Positions 32,991 to 43,529 of a stretch of 64,000 bases of DNA are shown here, in pieces. The first letter of the stretch is position 1. Each line of letters starts with the position of its first letter. The stretch spans positions 124,001 through 188,000 of the forward strand of contig JAZGUH010000938.1 in the NCBI GenBank assembly GCA_037893225.1. Reading direction: 5' to 3'. The translations under genes were made by a program, and so were the position numbers. The notes below the pieces were generated by a model. That model was not told where the DNA came from, did no database searches, and saw only the letters and a program-made list of their open reading frames with translations. Source of the stretch: Hippasteria phrygiana (lineage: Eukaryota > Echinodermata > Asteroidea > Valvatida > Goniasteridae).

Positions 32991-33042
32991 TGGAAGTAAC
33001 CCAACGGGGCGTTATTGCTAAGAGTCGGCAAAGGCTGAGGGG

Positions 33043-33552
33043 CTAGAGAAATAACTGGCATGCCAGCATGGACCTACTAACGTTAACGTTAGACTGATCG
33101 GTATTGCAAGAAATCTGGCCAAACCCAACCAAGTTACCTGCAGACTGTGGGGTTATTGATCCCGAAGATAGATTGACTCCTATCGAAACTGGAAGATTAG
33201 GCTGCGGACTGGAAATGCAATTCCCATTGCCGAACTCCGGTAGGCCTAGGCCCATTGCAGAAGTAGCCGGAACTGATGGGTTACGCTGAACAGCAACAGG
33301 CGCGGTAGGCCTAAGACCAGGTCCATCAGTTTGCTGCTGGCTTATTTGCCACACTTGAGAAGGTGTATCGGACGGAGTGACATTTGCACCTGACGTGCCT
33401 GACGATGCCACTTGGCATGCTTGGAGTGTGGCCGATGTGGCAGTAGTATTCTGCCTATCTATTCTCGCTGAACTTCTCCGTGGCCGCTGTGAGTTGACCC
33501 GCCTAATCGCAGCTCCAACAGTCGGCTGCTTTTGTTGTCGTCGCGGCATGAT
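33043..33552 (-). pseudogene. Ngaro-like gag N-terminal part
   Basis: The frame contains MPRRQQKQP near its start (ATG at about 33547), then a low-complexity Ser/Thr/Pro/Gln-rich stretch to the stop at 33043. Basic then disordered N termini are usual for these gag proteins. No domain is recognisable on its own; the assignment rests on position directly upstream of the capsid-like part. Confidence 0.45.
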
Positions 33553-33564
33553 TTCTTTGCACAA

Positions 33565-34441
33565 GAATTATCCAGGAATTGAGCAACAGGGGGATCCTAA
33601 AAAACACCAGCTCCTCAGTTCAAGCAGACATGGCAGAGAGCGGCAGAAATATGATTTCCAGCTAGATGTAAGCCCTACACTCAGTGTAGTAAATTCTTTG
33701 GCAAAACAAGGCAGCCAACAAAATGTCTGGAAGTTCAAAATAAATCCAGTGCAATAGCCACTGCTTACTCAGTAGATCACAATCCACATTCAAGACAATA
33801 CAGAAGAAATTCCACAGTCATGCCAGTCCATGTAAAATTCAAGAATAATTCCCTGAGTCATTCACACTGCAGGCTAAATTATCCATGGGATCCCTTACAC
33901 AGAACTTCACAACACTCATGACATGCACAGACACAGCGTGTGTGTAAAATGTGTACACACTCCAAAAAGTCATGTAGCCTGCTCTACTAGCTGTGACAGA
34001 ATGAACCATGTGGAGCTATTCCCTCCAAAATTCCAAAACTTGATACACAACAGTCACCTGATTGGTTGCTATGCACGCTGCATTATGCCCATTGGTCAAA
34101 TCATGGCATAAGTTGCCAAATATTCGCCGCCAAAACTCTTGACTGTGAGAGGTCCATGAAAATGTATGGTAGCCAATCATATTCATATATGCAAATTCCC
34201 ATGTAGAGTGACCCCATATTTGCATAAACTCACTTTGTACATAAAGTCAATGGTAATACAGTAAACACAGCTTGTATGTGGCTGTAACTGTTACTTGTAC
34301 AGTGTAACTGTTCAAATCCAGACACTCAATAAACTGTGCAAAGCAAATGGTACTATGCAGCTGCAAATTGCATTTTATGACTAAATTAACTGGCATTCCC
34401 CAAGTATAAAGGATTTTATCAATTTATTTTGATAACATTTC
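33565..34441. other. Leader region of the Ngaro-like element
   Basis: Non-coding sequence between the gag start and the inferred element edge. It contains three CCAAT/ATTGG boxes (near 34061, 34091 and 34171) and AT-rich text. This is where promoter and terminal repeats should be, but I could not match it to the 28503-29140 end. Confidence 0.4.
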
Positions 34442-34514
34442 TTATATAAATGGTTATTTCACACACAAATATTTGAACAAAGTGGTCAAAAGACCAAAAG
34501 CATTCAAATTTACA

Positions 34515-36464
34515 ATAATAATATAAATACACTGATTAAAATGATCACATTTATATACACTTTAAAGTTTAACATACAAAAACTGATTACAATACCTTAT
34601 AGCTAAGGAAGGTATAGCTGATTATGATTTACCCGATCAAAAGCTTTAGTAAAATCAATCGTGCAGAGTTGGGTATAATGACCAGGTTGATCAATTCCTC
34701 CAATAATGAAATTTAACAAATCTACTAAATAGTGTGTAGTGCTTCAACCCTTCATATTACCATATTGTTTAATATCTAGATTTGATTTAATATCCTGTAA
34801 TATCCATTTTGCAATAAGAGATTCGAATATACGAGCAAACATTGGAGTGAGTGCAATTGGTCATAATTGATCTAAAGAGGAAATGTTCCTTTCTTTTGGT
34901 ACAGGGACACTTGTGGCAGTTTTCCACAGGTCCGCAACAATTCCATCTTTGATACAATTATTAAAGAAATGTGTCAAAGGATTAGCAATTTCAACGGAAA
35001 ATTCCTTAATTAATTTAACGGGTAGATCCGAAGGGTGACCAGCCTTCGATGAGTTAAGAGGATTAAATTCCTTTCACACTTGACAACGATATATTATTGG
35101 CGGAGGTTCCGATGGTAAATAGCATGCTAGCTGCGTATTATCTAAAGCAGGCAATATATTGCAGATACTGGCAAAATGATTACTAATTTGTTCAAGAATC
35201 ATTTTAGAATCAGAAAGTACTCCAAATATGCATGTTAAATCAGTGTTTGCTTTCGAATTAAAATTGCAAACATTTCTAAATGCTGATGCCACTTCCCGGA
35301 ATTATTAGATCTGAGTGATACGATCAAATCATTATAATATCTAGATTTCTGCTCGTTGACCAAACAGTGAACTCTATTACGTAATGATCTCCAATTAAGG
35401 GATGCAGTCTTATACCTCAGAAAAAATATCATCTCTGGGCCATTTACGGGGCGGCCGGCCGGCGATTTTTTTCCGTACCACATATTCGCTATGGACGCAT
35501 ATCGTAGTGCGCGATTGGACGGCTTTCACCAAGATCATGCATTATACATGATTTGTTTTCGGGTAAAGGTCACGGCTGTACTACGCATATCACAGCGCGC
35601 GCTGTGTGTACGTGAGCATGTGAAAACGCTGACGAAGTATGCACAAAAAGCATAGATCGATCGCATCGTGCTGCTAATTCCAATCATCGTATGATACATA
35701 CTTCGCTATTGGAGACTTGCTATACTGACTTACTGAATGGAACCAATCTCACTGTGTCCACATGTACTGAAAGAAAGACCCCAATTTTATTTTTAACAAA
35801 GTTTGGCATCCTGATGAAAATGAGTGTTGGAATTAATGTACTTTTTACCCTGCATGCCATGTTGTATATGAGGTTTTCTGAAGAACTTTCTTGAAACAGT
35901 TTCTGTAAAAGAACAAGAGAGTTGCCTGTTGACTCATTTGTCAATAAATAATACTTAACTGATGCTTAAACTTTCTATATAATTGTGTGTGTCATCAGTT
36001 CAGTTGGTGATTGTCTTTCTTAAATCTTCTGACCATTCATGGAGGGGTTTAAAGGGAACAGTGTAAGCAATTTTTTTGCAAACATCAAAACAAAATTGTT
36101 ATGAAACACCTAATTGACTGGAGTGTTAGTTAATGCATACTGTAACATCATGGCACCTGGTGTGCTGACATTTTCAAGAAAAGTGGTATTTTGTATCAAT
36201 TTCCAACACTTAGTCAATCCACTGAATTTACAAAGCAAAGAATGGAGTTGAAAGAACAAAACTGACTAAAATAATCTGCCTTGACAACGTGCACATTTAC
36301 GCTTTGTTTTACGCCTATTTTTTTGATGTGGCCCTTTTTTAACGGCCCCAACAGCATTTAGGTCCTATTTTAAATATATGTAGGCCGAATGCAAAAAAGT
36401 ACTTCAGATATGCACAATATTGTGAACATAAACAATGATCCAGAATTGTGTACAGCGCCATGTG
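34515..36464. mobile_element. 1.95-kb insertion containing a LINE fragment
   Basis: Absent from the right duplication copy; TACA occurs on both sides (34511-34514, 36465-36468). It holds a minus-strand LINE reverse transcriptase fragment (about 34620-35485). It also holds a CpG-rich part (about 35450-35610) that is a diverged reverse-complement relative of 37397-37515, sharing 'gcgaatatgtggtac' and 'cggccggc'. It is therefore composite. Confidence 0.6.
34620..35485 (-). pseudogene. Non-LTR retrotransposon (LINE) reverse transcriptase fragment
   Basis: Minus-strand reading gives a recognisable run: the pre-RT linker (RNRVHCLVNEQKSRYYND, about 35375-35320), then NPLNSSKAG-PSDLPVKLI (about 35065-35010), then LFARIFE-like text, and finally the catalytic block A, TIDFTKAFDRVNHN (about 34660-34620). 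The YxDD block and 3' end are missing. Several stops and frame changes occur. It is a truncated fossil of a CR1/Jockey-like or related LINE; the clade is uncertain. Confidence 0.75.
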
Positions 36465-36894
36465 TACATTGTACATGTATTTTTGTTTTGCTGTACACGT
36501 GAGGACTTGCCATTATTCCCTTATAACCCATCCCCATAGACTAAGCACACGTTTGCCTTTACATTTTCCGGAACAAAGAAATAAATGTGAGGACAGTATT
36601 GTTCCCTTTGTTATACACTTTTTTCTGTCGCACGTGTAATGCAATACCATGACATTGCACATACAGTACACTTTATACAACACCTGAATAAATCCTAGCC
36701 ATCCGATTGGTGGATCGTCGATCACGTGCATTGAATTATTCGACCCATCACACGACGCGAACCCGAACCGCCCAAAACGTTCTATCACATGGTTCTATCA
36801 AACGGTGCGCGCGCATTGATAGAACCAAAAGACATCCCTAATGTTACGGTCACTCTCCGTGGCGCTACAACAGGGCTGTCATTCACACAACATA

Positions 36895-37107
36895 GCGGCC
36901 GAGTTTCCCGAACTGCAGCGGTTTGTTCTCCTAACAGTCGACGAAATACTGGAACTCGTAGGCGATGCTGACGCTCCAAATACAAGAAACAAATCAAATA
37001 TGCAGTGAAACGATTAGATGAATTTGCAAGACACACAGGAACAACAATTGAAGCTTTAACTGATTCGGAACTCGACAATTTTTGTCGCGGTTTTATGCGG
37101 GACTGAG
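36895..37107 (+). pseudogene. Coding remnant, possibly tyrosine-recombinase (Crypton/KIAA1958-like) N terminus
   Basis: Within the 0.68-kb insertion, two plus-strand frames carry protein-like text: FPELQRFVLLTVDEILELVG (about 36909-36968), then after a frame change YAVKRLDEFARHTG and LTDSELDNFCRGFMRD ending at TGA (37105-37107). The second part resembles the N-terminal helical region of KIAA1958-like and Crypton-type tyrosine recombinases, from memory only. The catalytic domain is absent. Confidence 0.3.
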
Positions 37108-37186
37108 AAGGTAAACGGCACGTTGTAACGTTACACAAAGAAATCCATGCATTCAATCTGTCGAATTTATTCAGGCGTTGTATAAA

Positions 37187-37354
37187 ACAAATAATGAATG
37201 TTTCACATTCGTGCAATGGTAAGAATAATTTCATTCGGTGACAGATGATATGTCCCATTCCACTCGGCTTCGCCTCGTGGAATGGAACATGTCATCTGTC
37301 ACCTCATAAAATTATTCTTACCATCGCACTCATAAACATTCATTATTTGTATAA
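37187..37354. repeat. Long palindrome with CTCGGCTTCGCCTC centre
   Basis: Arms of about 75 bases (37187-37262 and 37277-37352) are near-perfect reverse complements around the 14-mer CTCGGCTTCGCCTC (37263-37276). The same 14-mer is the centre of an unrelated palindrome at 63475-63562. Confidence 0.85.
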
Positions 37355-37862
37355 TATCGCACGTACACGCACATTTTTGTCATGCGAAGTGCAGCCATGA
37401 CCGTGACTTCGTGACCTTAAATGTATAATGCATGACCCTTCGTCCAATCCGTCCAATCAGGATGCGTCCATGGCGAATATGTGGTACGAAAAATGAAATC
37501 GCGGCCGGCCGTGCTGTCGCGGCAATACAATCGGACTTTTCAACGGCGGAGCGCGATGAAAATAACCCCGAAATCATCATTTTCTGAGGTGTGAGACTGC
37601 ACACATGATATTTATGCGAGTCCTGAATAATGTCCAGACAATTTTAAAGTGTATATTTAGTCATCCGATTGTCAAATAGCTGTTTTGGTAACGCTGATGA
37701 GCATGCGTCTGATCTGCATATTAGACCACGCACCATAGACCTTTTCACTCGAAAATGATAATTTATGTAAATGAGGGCCGTGAGGCGGAAGTGAATTGCG
37801 GCCAGCGATGAACAACAGTAAACAGAAGTACGAATGGTTGTCGCATCATATTCCCAGCCAAA

Positions 37863-38222
37863 ATGTATCGTGTTGGAGATTTAAAACGTCTTAAAAAGGC
37901 CGAGTTACTGAAAATCGCAGTAAAATCACACGATCACTCGATAGAGAAGCTGGGTTGAAAGAAAAAAGACGAAATTATCGATGTATTAATGGATGAAAAT
38001 TCTAGTTCTACAAGCACTGCCGCCAAGTTCAATCCGATCGCCGCCAGCTGTTCTACCTATAGTGAGCTTAGTTTCCAAAAGCTGAACAATTCTAACTTCG
38101 GAAAATTTGGAACAAGAATTACTTTTGCAACTGTGTACACATTTCTGAAAACCATGAAGGGGCTGAGATCAGGATTGAAACTGCTAGATAGGGCAATGAA
38201 ACATGATGATAACCATGTTTAG
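37863..38222 (+). pseudogene. SAP-like exon, left duplicate with stop codon
   Basis: ATG at 37863 opens the same protein as 39985-40314, but a TGG codon is changed to TGA at 37956-37958 in the SAP-like motif. Further substitutions follow, and after about 38100 the frames differ because of an extra base in a T run in the other copy. The sequence after the stop stays open to 38222. It sits inside the duplicated segment and appears to be the decaying copy. Confidence 0.55.
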
Positions 38223-38825
38223 GAACACTCCATAGCAGAACACGTATCGATGTCCATTTTGTACTTTAATTAATGAACTCACATACTTCTTCTATATATA
38301 TATATATTCATAGTGTGTTAATGTTTGAAAAAACGCTTTTACGAGGATTTTAACTGTAAAGCAACATAATTTAGCCCTATAGTTAATTATTGATAATTAA
38401 TGGTAAATGTAAAAATCTGTAAATGTAAAAATAATTCTTGATTCCCAGGATAATTTCTTGTATCTAAAAGCAGTTTGTAAAGCTTCCCAGAAGCAGTCGA
38501 AGTACACATGTTGGGTAAAATTTGTCAGCACAGTCAAGGCAATCAAAGATGAGAAACATAGAATATAATATGCTTTGTCTGCACTTGTTTCATCCCACAC
38601 AGGCCATTGTACTAACCTCTGCTGTCTTCAGTAAGAGGATTTTTCGAATCAATGAATTATTGAGAAACTCTTTGTTTCTCATTTAACGAAGCTCTTACCT
38701 CCACAGAAATAGTGCAAGAGCATATGGGGTTGAATTTACTCGTGCAAAATTTCTATGGGGAAACATTCTCTAAATTGATATTTTTATCCTTGGCCACTAG
38801 GGATCGAAAGCCATTAAAAGTGCTG

Positions 38826-40960
38826 AGTTTGTGAATGGAAAATCTGCTGTGACAAGTTTCAAAACAAGGTAAACTTTACTGTTCTATTGACTTTGGGACA
38901 ACGCCATGTAGATTGTCACCATAAGTAATAGTCATGATTGTTTTGGCATACTTTCACAACATGTATTTTTTGGTGTAAAGGGTGCAAATGTCGTTGCGAT
39001 GTCTAACACGAGTTTCTAGGACTGCATTGATTGGAACGTGAAAACAATAGCGAATGCTTATATTTCATCCATTTTTTTTAAGCATTGAACGCTACCGGAA
39101 AAACAACAACAGTACTACAATTGAAGGTTCCTCTGCATTTTCTGACGTTACCTGTTTAGGATTAGGGCTAGGGTTAGGAATTATAGGGTTCAAATATATG
39201 CCATTTATATAAATGGTTATTTCACACACAAATATTTGAACAAGGTGGTCAAAAGACCAAAAGCATTCAAATTTACATGCACATGTATTTTTGTTTTGCT
39301 GTACACGTGAGGACTTTCCATTATTCCCTTAAACCCATCCCCATAGACTAAGCACACGTTTGCCTTTACATTTTCCGGAACAAAGAAATAAATGTGAGGA
39401 CAGTATTGTTCCCTTTGTTACACACTCTTTTCTGTCGCACGTGTAATACCATGACATTGCACATACAGTACACTACATCGCACGTACACGCACAATTTTG
39501 TCATGCGAAGTGCATCCATGACCGTGACTTCGTGACCTTAAATGTATAATGCATGACCCTTCGTCCAATCCGTCCAATCAGGATGCGTCTATAGCGAATA
39601 TGTGGTACAAAAAATTAAAATCATGGCCGGCCGTGCTGCCGCGGCAATACAATCGGACTTTTCAACGGCGGAGCGCGATGAAAATAACCCCGAAATCATC
39701 ATTTTCTGAGGTGTGAGACTGCACACATGATATTTATGCGAGTCCGGAATAATGTCCAGACAATTTTAAAGTGTATATTTAGTCATCCGATTGTCAAATA
39801 GCTGTTTTGGTAACGCTGATGAGCATGCGTCTGATCTGCATATTAGACCACGCACCATAGACCTTTTCACCCGAAAATGATAATTTATGTAAATGAGGGC
39901 CGTGAGGCGGAAGTGAATTGCGGCCAGCGATGAACAACAGCAAACAGAAGTACGAATGGTTGTCGCATCATATTCCCAGCCAAAATGTATCGTGTTGGAG
40001 ATTTAAAACGTCTTAAAAAAGCCGAGTTACTGGAAATCGCAGTAAAATTACACGATCACTCGATAGAGAAGCTGGGTTGGAAGAAAAAAGACGAAATTAT
40101 CGATGTATTAATGGATAAAACTTCTAGTTCTGCAAGCACGGCCGCCAAGTTCAATCTGATCGCCGCCAGCTGTTCTACCTATAGTGAGCTTAGTTTCCAA
40201 AAGCTAAACAATTCTAACTTCGGAAAATTTGGAACAAGAATTACTTTTTGCAACTGTGTACACATTTCTGAAACCCATGAAGGGGCTGAGATCAGGATTG
40301 AAACCGCTAGATAGGGCAATGAAATATGTAGATGATAACCATGTTCAGGAACACTCCATAGCAGAACACGTATCGATGTCCTTTTTGTACTTTAATTAAT
40401 GAACTCACATACTTCTATATATGTATATATTCATAGTGTGTTAATGTTTGAAAAAGCGCTTTTACGAGGATTTTAACTGTAAAGCAACATAATTTAGCCC
40501 TATAGTTAATTATTGATAACTAATGGTTATCTGTAAATGTAAAAAAAAAATTGATTCCCAGGATAATTTGTATCTAAAAGCAGTTTGTAAAGCTTCCCAG
40601 AAGCAGTCGAAGTACACATGTTGGGTAAAATTTGTCAACACAGTCAAGGCAATCAAAGATGAGAAACATAGAAATTAAAAGGGACGCCCTAAGCCCATGA
40701 TAATAGGCTTTGTCTGCACTTGTTTCATCTCACACAGGCCATTGTACTAACCTCTGCTGTCTTCAGTAAGAGGATTTTTCGAATCAATGAATTATTGAGA
40801 AACTCTTTGTTTCTCATTTAACGAAGCTCTTACCTCCACAGAAATAGTGCAAGGGCATATGGGGTTGAATTTACTCGTGCAAAATTTCTATGGGGAAAAA
40901 TTCTCTAAATTGATATTTTTATCCTTGGCCACTAGGGATCGAAAGCCATTAAAAGTGCTG
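38826..40960. repeat. Tandem duplication, right copy (insertion-free)
   Basis: 2,135 bp directly abutting the left copy; both copies end with 'gccattaaaagtgctg'. It runs continuously across the three sites where the left copy is interrupted, and so serves as an empty site. It has its own small gain of about 25 bases near 40675-40702. Identity to the left copy appears to be in the high 90s per cent by eye. It contains the telomere-like text TTAGGGCTAGGGTTAGG near 39163, as does the left copy near 28453. Confidence 0.9.
39985..40314 (+). CDS. SAP-like motif protein exon (uncharacterised)
   Basis: 109 codons from ATG 39985. Residues 7-43 (DLKRLKKAELLEIAVKL, then a short insert, LGWKKKDEIIDVLMDK) fit the helix-extended-loop-helix pattern of a SAP DNA-binding motif. 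A Ser/Thr/Ala-rich linker follows. The last 25 codons after GTRITF differ from the other copy because of a single T in a run of five, so the true frame may be the one in the left copy, or an exon end may come earlier. The partner exons were not found. It might be a host nuclear protein exon or part of an unrecognised mobile element. Upstream sequence (39880-39970) is conserved between copies and could be its promoter. Confidence 0.45.
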   Translation: MYRVGDLKRLKKAELLEIAVKLHDHSIEKLGWKKKDEIIDVLMDKTSSSASTAAKFNLIAASCSTYSELSFQKLNNSNFGKFGTRITFCNCVHISETHEGAEIRIETAR

Positions 40961-41670
40961 ACGTCTGCTTACAAAAAAAGCTATAAACATCATGAAAATT
41001 GACGTCCACTCAATAAAAAAAGCTATTAGACTTATTAACATTTCACCTGTACATCGATCCATAGGAATGTTAAAAATTTCTCTGTTATTTCACACACAAA
41101 ATCGTATCTCAATTGGTATTACAAGGGCTGTGTGAAGGTACTGAGATGATCTGTAGACTGTCCTGTGCATCAACAGAGTACAATTCGTATTTTTACAATG
41201 ACATTGTACATTCACAGATATATTTTGTGCACTATCAAAATATTCTGTGCTATCACACTATTTGTAGACTTCTCTGCGCATCTATACAGAGTGCGGTTTC
41301 CAGCTTTACAGTATTTGTACATATACTACAGTTCAAGCCTATCTTTGAGGGCATAAGATGCGCGAAATAAACAAAGAATGAAAGCCCTTTTGAAGGGATG
41401 CAAACGCTTAAAATAAAACAAACCTGCATGCATAATGTTATATGCCTGTAGTGCTCATTAACTGTCCAATTTTAACAACTGGACGGTAGACACAACTCAT
41501 CAAAATGGCAGCCTCACAAGTACATTTTCTCGATGAGTTCTCTTTGGGTTTTTTTTAGATAGAAAGTTTTTTTCTTACTATGTCATGTTCAGTTGATGTT
41601 TTTTATTATAGGTTTAAGAATATGGGGAAATACTTTACTTTGTAAAATAAACATATATTTTTAAATCATC
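40961..41670. other. AT-rich non-coding stretch
   Basis: No gene recognised. A short tandem pair around 'caaaaaaagctat' occurs at about 40972-41030. A small frame at 41113-41370 has no family resemblance. Confidence 0.35.
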
Positions 41671-41946
41671 CTTACCCTAATCACACCTCTTTGTTCCTGT
41701 CTTTCTCGCTGTCCTTTCCTCTCCCTTTGATGTTTACCCACTGCCTATCTGCCATGCTCTTTTGCATCCCTCTTTTGTGTTTCTCCACCCACCCCCTCAT
41801 GCATGTGTGTTCCCTACATGTTTGTTTCTTGTACTCTGTCATTCACCTTTGAGAAAGAACTTGCTTAAGTTCGAAACGTCAGGCCAGCTAATTTTTTGAT
41901 TTGTATATTTCAGGTCCATTCAGTCAGTCAGCAGTTTGCAGCAGTT
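41671..41946 (+). repeat. Penelope-like terminal direct repeat, left copy
   Basis: About 276 bp that recurs at 47170-47437 in the same orientation, ending 'cagtcagtcagcagtttgcagcagtt'-type text. It includes 'ccctcttttgtgtttctcc' and the hammerhead-like segment 41848-41880. It lacks LTR-type TG...CA ends and fits the pseudo-LTR arrangement of Penelope-like elements. The copies differ by substitutions and small indels, so they are old. Confidence 0.75.
41848..41880 (+). ncRNA. Hammerhead-like structure in Penelope terminal repeat
   Basis: TTTGAGAAA is followed by a perfect 6-bp stem, GAACTT and AAGTTC around a GCTT loop, then GAAACGTC. Stem II and GAAA-GUC are as in hammerhead ribozymes, but the CUGANGA box is changed at two positions. 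The right-hand copy (47339-47371) has a mismatch in the stem. Probably a decayed ribozyme. Confidence 0.4.
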
Positions 41947-43027
41947 TCATTCTTTTTATATTTTTAAATGATATATATCGCAAAAACAAATTGTCCACTT
42001 TTATGAACACTGGGCACTATGTAATAAGGACGCCTGTCCTGTATAAACATGTCACATCAGACATATATAGTGCTAATATTGTGAATATAAATGTACGTGT
42101 GTTCGGATAGGCGCTCTTTAGAAGTCATACACCCATATCCGTATCCCTTGTGGATTGTTTGACGAATTATAAGTTAAAAAGTCGTATCCTCATTGAGTGA
42201 TCCCCACAATGTCGCTTCCCATGTTGTATCGTAAAATTGGACGTGATCCCTATCTTTGTCGCATCCCTTGTGTGGACATTCCTTTATTCTCATTTAAAGA
42301 GAAAACATACACTCACACTGTAAACACTTTTGGGATATGAAATGTTGACCGTGATGTCCTGGCGTATTTGACTTTATTTTGCTACTAACAATCCTAAGAC
42401 CACTTTTCAGAAGGTGGAAAAACGTTGTGTGGACATGTGCATTTCCACAACGTCTTGAGATCCTGTCTTTTGTTTGCAGGTCTATACAAATTATACACTG
42501 CTCATACAATATTTGCACAATATTTGCGGCGTCAGAAAAAATAACTTGTTTTAACGTCCCTGCCTCTCTCAACAATGTAGTAACATGAACAATTTTAATA
42601 GTAGGGTAAATGCAGTTTTGTTTACATTCAAACTCTTAAATATTAATGAATAGAATAATAACCTTTGACAGTTTAAAAGCAATAAAGAATATAGCCAATT
42701 AAGAGCATACATTTTCACGTAAACAGCAGATAGTAACAATTGGTTTTTTTGCGTTTAAAATTCACGTGTTTACTAAATTTGGCCAAAGCAAGTGTCACTA
42801 CCAAATGTCAAGACAAATGCGTTTCCCGAGAATAGTAACTATCACAGGTTATTTAAGATTAAAAGATAAAAAGTCGTATCCTCATTGAGTGATCCCCACA
42901 ATGTCGCTTCCCAAGTTGTATCGTAAAATTGGGTGTGATCCCTGGCTATACGGCATTCTGGGTTTATGACTTCTGACAAGCGCCCACTCGAACAAAGATA
43001 CTGACAATTTGGGAGACCGCCAACATA
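41947..43027. other. Non-coding spacer with partial tRNA-related repeat
   Basis: 42140-42240 is a partial copy of the sequence that flanks the tRNA-like repeats (GTGGATTGTTTGACGAATTA, GTATCCTCATTGAGTGATCC). It recurs complete at 42865-43027 and at 60280-60470. The rest (42250-42860) is AT-rich and unrecognised. Confidence 0.5.
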
Positions 43028-43080
43028 GGGCAAGATAGCTCAGTTGGTAGAGGTCGCAGGTTCGAATCCCGCTCCTGCCA
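43028..43080 (+). repeat. tRNA-like repeat lacking the anticodon arm
   Basis: GGGCAAGATAGCTCAGTTGG gives an acceptor half and A box. It runs straight into GGTCGCAGGTTCGAATCCCG (B box) and an acceptor 3' half ending CCTGCCA. Compared with 60470-60546, the segment containing the whole anticodon arm (about 21 bases) is missing. The acceptor stem pairs 6 of 7. A RNA polymerase III promoter is intact, but it cannot be a functional tRNA. Confidence 0.75.
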
Positions 43081-43529
43081 GTTTCTTTGTTCACTTTGAA
43101 AATGTATTCAAATTTACCTAGTCAGTTTCCCTTGTGGATTGTTTGACAGATTATTTTCCTGTTAGGTTTTTGTGTTAAGTGAGAGTCTAACTTTGCACGT
43201 ACTTTGACCGTCTTTTGTATTTTATGCAAATTGCTGCTTTCCTAGGTGCAGTCCCTTATATATTGTATGTTTCTTTTATATTGTGGACATTATTGTATAA
43301 ACAGGAATTTAGGGCCATAGTCGCATAATTAGGCAAACATTGTTATAGGGTTTGGGTTTCTAACTCCCAGCTGAATTCTAATTGATATGTAAAGTGATGC
43401 CAGGGATGTGTTGAAGTTGGTATAAAAGATTGATGTGAGTTGGGTGGGGTGAGAAATCATGCCAGAAACCTGTAGTGAAATCCTTAACAGTTTGCCTTGT
43501 CCCAGAAACTAGTACCATCCCATTATAGT

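Larger units (their letters stand above)
28503..34441 (-). mobile_element. Ngaro/DIRS-type tyrosine-recombinase retrotransposon
   Basis: Minus-strand order is gag-like protein with zinc fingers, reverse transcriptase, RNase H, tyrosine recombinase and SGNH hydrolase. RT-RNase H with a tyrosine recombinase in place of integrase defines the DIRS-like order. An SGNH hydrolase domain is, from memory, reported in Ngaro elements, so Ngaro is favoured. Boundaries come from the empty site in the right duplication copy and are flanked by TTATA (28498-28502, 34442-34446). I could not identify the split direct terminal repeats expected for Ngaro. Several stops and frameshifts show it is inactive. Confidence 0.8.
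36673..37354. mobile_element. 0.68-kb inverted-repeat insertion
   Basis: Absent from the right duplication copy. It begins TTATACAACACCTGAATAAA (36673-36692). A 19/20 inverted match ends at 37185, and a second inverted TTGTATAA closes the block at 37347-37354. The part 37187-37354 is a separate long palindrome. A DNA transposon of about 513 bp with 20-bp inverted ends plus an attached foldback is the simplest reading. Confidence 0.65.
28117..38825. repeat. Tandem duplication, left copy, expanded by insertions
   Basis: Four blocks of this copy match the adjacent right copy (38826-40960) in order: 28117-28502, 34442-34514, 36469-36672 and 37355-38825. Between them lie three blocks absent from the right copy: 28503-34441, 34515-36464 and 36673-37354. 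Lengths close: 10,709 minus 2,135 is 8,574, and the three blocks total about 8,570. The first two junctions carry short direct repeats (TTATA and TACA) on both sides, as expected of insertions. Confidence 0.9.

Noticed and set aside
28498..34446. Spliced-out intron or retrocopy explaining the shorter right copy
   Set aside because: The junctions lack GT-AG boundaries in a consistent orientation, the missing blocks contain transposons, and short direct repeats flank two of them.
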